From JAMLIN01 sp041676645 (GTDB lineage: Bacteria; Pseudomonadota; Gammaproteobacteria; Burkholderiales; Burkholderiaceae_E): a stretch of DNA of 8,040 nt. Position numbers and translations under genes: made by a program. Within the stretch, counting starts at the first letter, position 1; each line of letters opens with the position of its first letter. Shown one piece after another: positions 1 to 4,388 of the stretch. The notes below the pieces were generated by a model. It searched no databases. It was not told where the DNA came from and saw only the letters and a list, made by a program, of their open reading frames with translations. The stretch lies in contig JBAYRO010000120.1 of assembly GCA_041676645.1 (NCBI GenBank), forward strand, positions 1-8,040. The letters run 5' to 3'.

Positions 1-567
1 GCCGGTACGCTCGCGCTCGAGAAGCGCAGCGAGGATGCCGATCACCCCGTTCATGCCGGTCGAGAGGTCGACCGGCGAGAAGCTCGCCCGCGCCATGGGT
101 CCCCCGGGCTCGCCCATGGTGCTGATCATGCCGCTGAAGGCCTGCAGCATGACGTCGTAGCCGGGCTCCTTGCCGAGCGGGCCGTCGCGGCCATAGCCGG
201 AGACCTCGAGGTAGATGAGCCGCGGGTTGAGCGCGGCGAGAGTCTCGTAGTCGATCCCGAGCTTCTTCGCCGTGCCGCTGCCAAAGCCCTGCAGCACGAC
301 GTCGGCCTCGCGCGCGAGCCGGTGCGCGATCGCGCGGCCCTCGGGCGACTTCAGGTCGAGCGCGAGGCTGCGCTTGTTGTGGTTGATCGACAGGAAGATC
401 GCCGACTCGCCCTTGTCCTGCGGCAGCCAGCTGCGGGTGTCGTCGCCCTGGCCCGGCGGCTCGACCTTGATGATGTCGGCGCCCAGCTCGCCCAGATGCT
501 GGGAGCAGAGCGGCCCGGCGAGAACCTTGGAGAAGTCGAGGACCTTGATGTTCCGCAGGGGAGTCAT
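1..567 (-). CDS. CaiB/BaiF family III CoA-transferase, C-terminus cut by window edge
   Basis: Family III CoA-transferases move CoA between carboxylic acids through an aspartyl-CoA intermediate and act as cytoplasmic interlocked dimers. The first 189 residues are present; the family usually has about 380-410, so roughly half lies beyond position 1. Visible family features are the N-terminal Rossmann-like start (LRNIKVLDFSKVLAGP), GADIIKVEPP at about residues 29-38, the NHNKRSLALDLKSPEGR block at about 63-78, KKLGIDYETL at about 101-110, and SPVDLSTGMNGVIGILAAL with Asp167. By alignment to formyl-CoA transferase, Asp167 is the expected catalytic aspartate. The start ATG (567-565) overlaps the stop of the upstream DUF805 gene as ATGA, which suggests translational coupling. 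The donor and acceptor acids cannot be inferred. The family call is firm; any specific name (succinyl-, formyl-, carnitine-CoA transferase) would be a guess. Confidence 0.95.
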   Translation of the reverse strand, partial: MTPLRNIKVLDFSKVLAGPLCSQHLGELGADIIKVEPPGQGDDTRSWLPQDKGESAIFLSINHNKRSLALDLKSPEGRAIAHRLAREADVVLQGFGSGTAKKLGIDYETLAALNPRLIYLEVSGYGRDGPLGKEPGYDVMLQAFSGMISTMGEPGGPMARASFSPVDLSTGMNGVIGILAALLERERTG

Positions 568-947
568 GCTTCGCTCGCGAAAGCCTGGTCTTCCGCCTTG
601 GGATCGGGCCCGTAGACATTGGGGCCGGCTTCGCCATCACGGGTGGCGAACCAGATGAAGATCAGCCAGCCGACGAAGGGAATGAAGCTGACCAGCACCC
701 ACCAGCCCGAGCGGCCGGTATCGTGCATGCGCCGGATCGCGACCCCGACCGCGGGCAGGATCATCGCCAGGCCGAAGAGGCCCGAGAGCAGGCCGTAGCC
801 CTCGCTGCCCAGGCCGAGCATGCTGTCGATGAAGCTCAGGCCGATCGCGATGAGCAGGTAGAAGAGCACGAAGAACCAGTATTCCTTGCGACGCGCCCGA
901 CCGGTGAACACCGCGTACTGGCGCAAGGCCTTCATGAACCATTCCAT
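564..947 (-). CDS. DUF805 family inner-membrane protein
   Basis: This 127-residue protein matches DUF805 (the YhaH/YhaI type of small membrane protein), whose molecular function is unknown. It opens with the family-typical amphipathic start and the motif FTGRARRKEYW at about residues 14-24. About three hydrophobic segments follow, near 23-40, 52-70 and 81-101. The conserved cytoplasmic loop IRRMHDTGRSGWW lies at 71-83, and the soluble tail has the family-typical NVYGPDPK at 110-117. The length is normal. The start is supported by GGAGA at 958-954, six bases before the ATG. Its stop overlaps the start of the CoA-transferase gene, so the two are probably co-transcribed. That pairing is not explained by any known DUF805 role. 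Confidence 0.93.
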   Translation of the reverse strand: MEWFMKALRQYAVFTGRARRKEYWFFVLFYLLIAIGLSFIDSMLGLGSEGYGLLSGLFGLAMILPAVGVAIRRMHDTGRSGWWVLVSFIPFVGWLIFIWFATRDGEAGPNVYGPDPKAEDQAFASEA

Positions 948-1088
948 GTGCTGTCTCCGCTTCGATCCGTGGTTGCCGACAGGTCGAAATCACCCGCTTC
1001 GGCGAGCACCCATTCTACCGATACACAGGTCGGCGGCCGCCCACCCCGGGCTCGCGTCGATTACCGGGGCGCTTCCGCCAGGAATCAC

Positions 1089-1116
1089 TTGAATGGACCA
1101 TGAAATGGTCTAAAAT
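1089..1116 (+). promoter_or_regulatory. Sigma70-type promoter of the toxin-antitoxin operon
   Basis: A -35 element TTGAAT (1089-1094) and a -10 element TAAAAT (1111-1116) are separated by 16 bp. They lie 31 bp upstream of the antitoxin ATG in an AT-rich patch that stands out from the GC-rich surroundings. Both hexamers are close to consensus. The start point is predicted near 1123, giving a leader of about 24 nt. This is inferred from sequence only. Confidence 0.72.
1096..1110. promoter_or_regulatory. Palindromic operator candidate inside the TA promoter
   Basis: The inverted repeat GACCAT-gaa-ATGGTC is perfect over 6-bp arms and ends immediately before the -10 hexamer, filling nearly all of the -35/-10 spacer. 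Phd/YefM antitoxins, alone or with their toxin, typically bind short palindromes over their own promoter. This is therefore the natural candidate for the autoregulatory operator. Binding itself is inferred. Confidence 0.65.
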
Positions 1117-1146
1117 TGGCAGTCGAGCCAACTCGAAGGCACTGCC
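1116..1146 (+). repeat. Nested inverted repeats in the antitoxin leader
   Basis: Two overlapping inverted repeats occupy the short leader. TTGGC (1116-1120) pairs with GCCAA (1127-1131). GGCAGT (1118-1123) pairs with ACTGCC (1141-1146), which abuts the ATG. The second could fold in RNA and would enclose the likely ribosome-binding site GAAGG (1135-1139). The first could instead be a second operator half over the transcription start. The two are mutually exclusive as RNA helices. Confidence 0.4.
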
Positions 1147-1404
1147 ATGCGAATATCCGTCACTGAAGCCAAAGGGCAACTGACCGAGCTGGTCCGGCGC
1201 GCCGAGGCCGGAGACGAGATCGTCCTGACCCGCCACGGCCATGCCGCCGTACGCCTGGTGCCGGTCACGCCCGTGGTCGATGCGAGATCCCGCAAGGCGG
1301 TTCTCGACGCGATTCGCGCTTCTGCCGCAGGAAAGGCGCTCAGCGGGCCGAGCGCCGCGCGCAGCCAGGACTTCCTCTATGGCGAGGACGGCCTCTCCGG
1401 ATGA
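1147..1404 (+). CDS. Phd/YefM-family antitoxin of a VapC-type module
   Basis: This 85-residue protein has the Phd/YefM N-terminal DNA-binding and dimerisation fold: ISVTEAKGQLTELVRRAEAG at residues 3-22, then DEIVLTRHGHAAVRLVPV. The C-terminal tail ends with DFLYGEDGLSG, the kind of short motif by which Phd-type antitoxins wrap around a VapC partner. It should neutralise the downstream PIN toxin and repress its own promoter. The start is supported by GAAGG seven bases upstream and by starting at the conserved N-terminal strand. Its stop overlaps the toxin start (ATGA at 1401-1404), the usual coupling that makes antitoxin translation precede toxin translation. Length is typical. Family confidence is high; the name is generic because Phd antitoxins pair with several toxin classes. 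Confidence 0.93.
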   Translation: MRISVTEAKGQLTELVRRAEAGDEIVLTRHGHAAVRLVPVTPVVDARSRKAVLDAIRASAAGKALSGPSAARSQDFLYGEDGLSG

Positions 1405-1784
1405 TCGCAGTCGATACCTCCGCGCTGATGGCGATCGTGCTGAACGAACCCGAGGCGGATGCCTGCGCCGCTGCGCTCGAAACCGAAGGTCGACTACTGA
1501 TCTCGGCCGGCACGCTGGCCGAGACCTTGATCGTCGCCGGGCGGCGCAACGTCGGCGAGGAGGTCGATCGCCTGCTCGACGGACTGGGCTTCGAGATCGT
1601 CGGCATTACCCCCGGATCGGCGCGGCGCATCGCGCAAGCCTACGAAAGATGGGGAAAGGGAGTGCATCCGGCCGGACTGAACTTCGGGGATTGCTTTGCC
1701 TACGACGTGGCGAAGGAACACGAATGCCCGCTGCTCTACGTCGGCGAGGATTTCGCGCGGACCGACGTCGAGAGCGCCCTTTGA
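1401..1784 (+). CDS. vapC: VapC-type PIN-domain ribonuclease toxin
   Basis: This 127-residue PIN-domain protein is a typical VapC in length and layout. VapC toxins are Mg2+-dependent endoribonucleases that cleave tRNA or rRNA and stop growth when the antitoxin is lost. The acidic active-site quartet is visible: Asp5 in MIAVDTSAL, Glu41 in SAGTLAETLIVA, Asp97 in LNFGDCFAYDVAKE, and Asp117 in LLYVGEDFARTD. With all four present the enzyme is probably active. The RNA target cannot be predicted. The ATG overlaps the antitoxin stop. The gene ends 15 nt from the end of the convergent thioesterase gene, and a short hairpin straddles its stop codon. Confidence 0.94.
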   Translation: MIAVDTSALMAIVLNEPEADACAAALETEGRLLISAGTLAETLIVAGRRNVGEEVDRLLDGLGFEIVGITPGSARRIAQAYERWGKGVHPAGLNFGDCFAYDVAKEHECPLLYVGEDFARTDVESAL

Positions 1785-1790
1785 AGGGCG
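1775..1790. terminator. Short hairpin at the VapC/thioesterase convergent junction
   Basis: CGCCCTT-tg-AAGGGCG is a perfect inverted repeat spanning the VapC stop codon (TGA at 1782-1784). As RNA it would form about 6 bp with a TTGA loop. It lies between two convergent genes, where a bidirectional terminator is expected, but neither strand has a U-tract after it. Intrinsic termination here is doubtful. Confidence 0.3.
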
Positions 1791-1799
1791 AACCGCCGG

Positions 1800-2216
1800 T
1801 CAACGCGCGGGCCTGACCCGGAAGCGGACCTGCGCGCTGGCCACCCGTGTGCCATCGGCGGCGAAGAGATCGGCATCGACCAGCACGCTGCGCTCATCGC
1901 GCTCGACGACGCGCGCGGCCGAATGGAACTCGCCGAGCGGCGCCGGCCGGTGAAAGCTGGTATCGAGCCGCATCGTCAGCGCCGTCAGGCCGGGCTCGAG
2001 ACCGACATGCACCGCGTTGGCGGCCGCCGAGTCGAGCATCGCCGACAGGAAGCCGCCATGGACGGTACCGTGGCGATTGGCGAACTCCTCGCGCGCGGTG
2101 AAGCCCATGCGGACTTCGCCCGTGTCGGCATCGACGCCGAGCAGGCGCCGCCCGAGCAGGGTGGCGGCCGGCGTGATGGTCTCGAGATGGGCGTTCATCG
2201 AGATCGCCGTTCGCAT
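1800..2216 (-). CDS. PaaI-family hotdog-fold acyl-CoA thioesterase
   Basis: This protein of up to 138 residues has the hotdog thioesterase signature of the PaaI/4HBT group: NRHGTVHGGFLSAMLDSA at about residues 48-64, with His53-Gly-Gly and Asp62 in the positions that position and activate water in this family. It probably hydrolyses an acyl- or aryl-CoA to free acid and CoA, as a cytoplasmic dimer or tetramer. The start is uncertain. ATG at 2216-2214 gives 138 residues; the in-frame ATG at 2198-2196 gives 132 (MNAHLETITP). Neither has a convincing Shine-Dalgarno site. It follows the aldo/keto reductase gene by 30 nt on the same strand, so the two are probably one operon. Substrate is unknown; release of dead-end CoA esters from the neighbouring acyl-CoA genes is plausible but inferred. 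Confidence 0.9.
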   Translation of the reverse strand: MRTAISMNAHLETITPAATLLGRRLLGVDADTGEVRMGFTAREEFANRHGTVHGGFLSAMLDSAAANAVHVGLEPGLTALTMRLDTSFHRPAPLGEFHSAARVVERDERSVLVDADLFAADGTRVASAQVRFRVRPAR

Positions 2217-2246
2217 GAGCGTGCCGGCCGGTTCGGCCAGGGTTTC

Positions 2247-3227
2247 TCAGGCATGCCCGGCCACCGCATGCGGCACGTACGGCGCCTCGAGGGCGGCGAT
2301 CTCCTCGGCGGTGAGCGCGAGCGACATCGCGGCAACCGCATCGTCGAGCTGCTCGAGCCGGGTGGCGCCCACGATCGGCGCGGTGATGCCCGGCTTCTGC
2401 AGCACCCAGGCCAGCGCCACCTGCGCCCGCGGCACGCCGCGATCGGCGGCGACCCGGGCGACCGCCTCGACCACCTGGCGATCGGCATCGCCCGTCGCCG
2501 CATAGAGGTTGCGGCCGAACTCGTCGGTTTCCTGGCGCGCGCTCGACTGGTCCCAGTCGCGGGTCAGGCGGCCGCGCGCCATCGGGCTCCAGGGGATCAC
2601 GCCGATGCCCTCGTCCCGGCACAGGGGCAGCATCTCGCGCTCTTCCTCGCGATAGAGCAGGTTCACGTAGTTCTGCATCGACACGAAACGCGCCCAGCCG
2701 TGGCGTTCTGCCACGCGCAGCGACTTGGCGAACTGCCAGGCGTACATCGACGAGGCGCCGATGTAGAGCGCCTTGCCGGCGCGCACGACATCGTTCAAAG
2801 CCTCCATGGTTTCCTCGATCGGCGTGCCGTAGTCCCAGCGGTGGATCTGGTAGAGATCCACGTAGTCGGTACCGAGCCGCTTAAGGCTCGCATCGATCTC
2901 GGCGAGCACCGCCTTGCGCGACAAACCCTTGCCGTTGGGGCCGGGGCGCATCCGGCCATTGAGCTTGGTCGCGATCACGACCTCTTCGCGCGGCACATAC
3001 TCGGCCAGCGCCCGGCCGAGGAACTCCTCGCTGGTACCGTCCGAATACACATTGGCGGTATCGAAGAAATTGAAGCCGAGATCCAGCGCCCGCTTGAAGA
3101 AGGGCTTGCTTTCAGCTTCGGGCAGCGTCCAGGCATGGTTGCCGCGCTCCGGCTCGCCGTAGCTCATGCAGCCGAGGCAGAGTCGGGAAACCTTCAGGCC
3201 GCTGCGCCCGAGTCGGGTGTACTCCAT
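2247..3227 (-). CDS. yajO: YajO-like aldo/keto reductase
   Basis: This 326-residue NADPH-dependent aldo/keto reductase is a complete (beta/alpha)8 barrel. The catalytic tetrad is visible: Asp56 and Tyr61 in NFFDTANVYSDG, Lys88 in VVIATKLN, His129 in DLYQIHRWDYG. The start (YTRLGRSGLKVSRLCLGCMSYG), the ASSMYAWQFAKSL segment, LYREEEREMLPLC, IPWSPMARGRLTR and the end (APYVPHAVAG) closely match E. coli YajO as I remember it, including length (about 324). YajO reduces carbonyls and has been linked in E. coli to 1-deoxyxylulose-5-phosphate formation; the physiological substrate here is unknown. AGGAG at 3239-3235, seven bases upstream, supports the start. The gene heads a probable operon with the thioesterase, and its promoter must lie in or beside the large palindrome at 3249-3298. 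Confidence 0.94.
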   Translation of the reverse strand: MEYTRLGRSGLKVSRLCLGCMSYGEPERGNHAWTLPEAESKPFFKRALDLGFNFFDTANVYSDGTSEEFLGRALAEYVPREEVVIATKLNGRMRPGPNGKGLSRKAVLAEIDASLKRLGTDYVDLYQIHRWDYGTPIEETMEALNDVVRAGKALYIGASSMYAWQFAKSLRVAERHGWARFVSMQNYVNLLYREEEREMLPLCRDEGIGVIPWSPMARGRLTRDWDQSSARQETDEFGRNLYAATGDADRQVVEAVARVAADRGVPRAQVALAWVLQKPGITAPIVGATRLEQLDDAVAAMSLALTAEEIAALEAPYVPHAVAGHA

Positions 3228-3248
3228 CGGAAGTCTCCTGTCTGGTCG

Positions 3249-3298
3249 AAATGGGGTCAGACTCCATTAATCAAGATTAATGGAGTCTGACCCCATTT
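3249..3298. repeat. Perfect 50-bp palindromic element (24-bp arms, 2-nt centre)
   Basis: The left arm (3249-3272, beginning AAATGGGGTCAGACTCC) and the right arm (3275-3298, ending GGAGTCTGACCCCATTT) are exact reverse complements around a central AA. The core around 3266-3281 is AT-rich and unlike the surrounding DNA. It lies between the divergent aldo/keto reductase and aldolase genes, starting 22 bp from the reductase ATG, so it would be in that gene's leader or promoter. GGGGTCAGACTC-type palindromes recur in intergenic regions of many proteobacteria, often as REP/MITE-like elements mobilised by RAYT (Y1) transposases. That link is from memory and no transposase is present here. It could also form a cruciform or, if transcribed, a strong hairpin. 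Confidence 0.9.
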
Positions 3299-3316
3299 TG
3301 ATGCCCCATTTCGACG
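3291..3316. repeat. Imperfect 13-bp tandem duplication at the palindrome edge
   Basis: CCCCATTTTGATG (3291-3303) is followed directly by CCCCATTTCGACG (3304-3316), identical except for two T/C transitions. The second copy also pairs perfectly with the left flank: GTCGAAATGGGG (3245-3256) is the reverse complement of 3304-3315. The left arm therefore has two possible partners. This looks like slippage or an insertion scar at the edge of the palindromic element. Confidence 0.75.
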
Positions 3317-3436
3317 TGGCCGCCGACGCGAATCCCCGATGTTGCCACCGTCGGGCGCATCGTGCGCAGCGCCCCGGACGCAGCACAGGCACAATCACGG
3401 GTTCGCGCCGGGCAACCGGCCCCCTCATCCCGATCC

Positions 3437-3443
3437 GAAGGAG
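3437..3443 (+). promoter_or_regulatory. Ribosome-binding site fixing the aldolase start
   Basis: GAAGGAG ends five bases before the ATG at 3449. It is the reason for choosing this start over the in-frame ATG at 3362. The 3362 start would add 29 residues of Arg/Ala/Pro/Ser-rich sequence that does not look like family sequence. Confidence 0.85.
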
Positions 3444-3448
3444 CATCC

Positions 3449-4216
3449 ATGTCCGTCCATTCGCTGGCCAAGACTCCCTCCCATGACCCCATCCAGGAAG
3501 CGAAGGTCCATCTCGCCGCCTCGCTGCGCATGGCGGTCCTGCATGAACTCGAGGAAGGCATCGACAACCATTTCACGGTGGCGGTTCCCGGCCAGGCCGA
3601 CCGCTACCTGATCCTGCCCTTCGGCTATCACTGGTCCGAGGCTCGCGCCAGCGACATGATCGTCTTCAACGAAGCCGGCGAGACGATCGAGGGCAAGGGC
3701 ATCGTCGAGATCTCGGCCAAGTGCATCCACGCCCCGATCCACCGGGTCGCCGGTGTGAACGTCGTGCTCCACACCCACCAGACCTGGGCGCTCGCGCTCA
3801 ACATGCTCGCCGACAACCGGCTGCTGCCCACCAGCCAGACCAGCGCCTTCTTCGGCGGCCAGATCGTCTACGACGACGGCTACAACGGCCTGGCCGACAC
3901 TCTCGAGGAAGGCGAGCGCCTCGCGCGGCTGCTCGGCGACAAGCAGGTGGTGTTCATGAAGAACCATGGCGTGCTGGTGGTCGGCGACAACGTCGCGCAG
4001 GCCTATCGCCGCCTCTACCGGCTCGAGCGGGTCTGCCGCGCCCAGCTGCTGGCGATGGGCGCCGGCCAGCCGCTGGCGGTGCTGCCGCCGGAGATCGTCG
4101 AACGGGTGCAGCGTCCCAACCCGGACGACACCCATCCGCGTGGCGAGCGCGACCGCCTCTACTTCGAGGCGATGATGCGGGTGCTCGACCGGGAACTGCC
4201 CGGATACGCCGACTGA
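3449..4216 (+). CDS. Class II aldolase/adducin-family protein
   Basis: This 255-residue protein belongs to the zinc-dependent class II aldolase/adducin family (relatives: fuculose-1-phosphate aldolase AraD/FucA, and decarboxylases and aldolases of diverse small molecules). It starts LRMAVLHELEEGIDNHFTVAVPG at about residues 26-48, the family's N-terminal helix and NH motif. The metal-binding histidines are visible: His108 and His110 in VVLHTHQTW, and His173 in FMKNHGVLVVG. Glu87 in GIVEISAKCIHAPIHR lies where the catalytic acid region is expected, although the surrounding residues differ from the PSSE-type motif of sugar-phosphate aldolases. That suggests a non-sugar-phosphate substrate, probably in the eukaryotic-adducin-like branch. 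It is a single gene: divergent from the reductase operon, convergent with the CoA-transferase, and flanked on both sides by palindromic repeats. Specific substrate and reaction unknown. Confidence 0.92.
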   Translation: MSVHSLAKTPSHDPIQEAKVHLAASLRMAVLHELEEGIDNHFTVAVPGQADRYLILPFGYHWSEARASDMIVFNEAGETIEGKGIVEISAKCIHAPIHRVAGVNVVLHTHQTWALALNMLADNRLLPTSQTSAFFGGQIVYDDGYNGLADTLEEGERLARLLGDKQVVFMKNHGVLVVGDNVAQAYRRLYRLERVCRAQLLAMGAGQPLAVLPPEIVERVQRPNPDDTHPRGERDRLYFEAMMRVLDRELPGYAD

Positions 4217-4264
4217 ATCTGTCAATCCGGGCGTGGGAAGGCAGAGAGGCCCGGCCGCATGAAC

Positions 4265-4299
4265 CTTGCAATCATGGAATGACACTCCATGATTGCAAG
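4265..4299. repeat. Second palindromic element (14-bp arms, 7-nt loop)
   Basis: CTTGCAATCATGGA (4265-4278) and TCCATGATTGCAAG (4286-4299) are exact reverse complements around a 7-nt loop. It lies in the 172-nt gap between the convergent aldolase and double CoA-transferase genes, 48 nt after the aldolase stop. Position suits a bidirectional terminator, and transcripts of either strand could fold it, but no U-tract follows on either strand. The stem is AT-richer than the neighbourhood, as for the 3249-3298 element. A dispersed intergenic repeat is at least as likely as a terminator. Confidence 0.85.
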
Positions 4300-4388
4300 A
4301 ATGCTCCCGCGCCGACTTTCGTTCCTCTGAAACGCTTCCCGAGCTGTGCGAAGAACTGGCACTGCCCTGATGACCTCGCCCGGTCTCC

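Noticed and set aside
1923..3290. A 455-codon open frame on the plus strand across the thioesterase and reductase genes
   Set aside because: It has no domain signature and is antisense to two well-supported genes. It also runs into the intergenic palindrome.
3353..3374. GC-only inverted repeats (GCGCA-tcg-TGCGC and GGGCGC...GCGCCC) upstream of the aldolase
   Set aside because: Short GC-only repeats of this size are expected by chance in DNA this GC-rich, and they compete with each other.
3362..3448. An upstream in-frame start giving the aldolase 29 more residues
   Set aside because: No ribosome site at 3362, non-family composition, and a strong GAAGGAG placed for the ATG at 3449.
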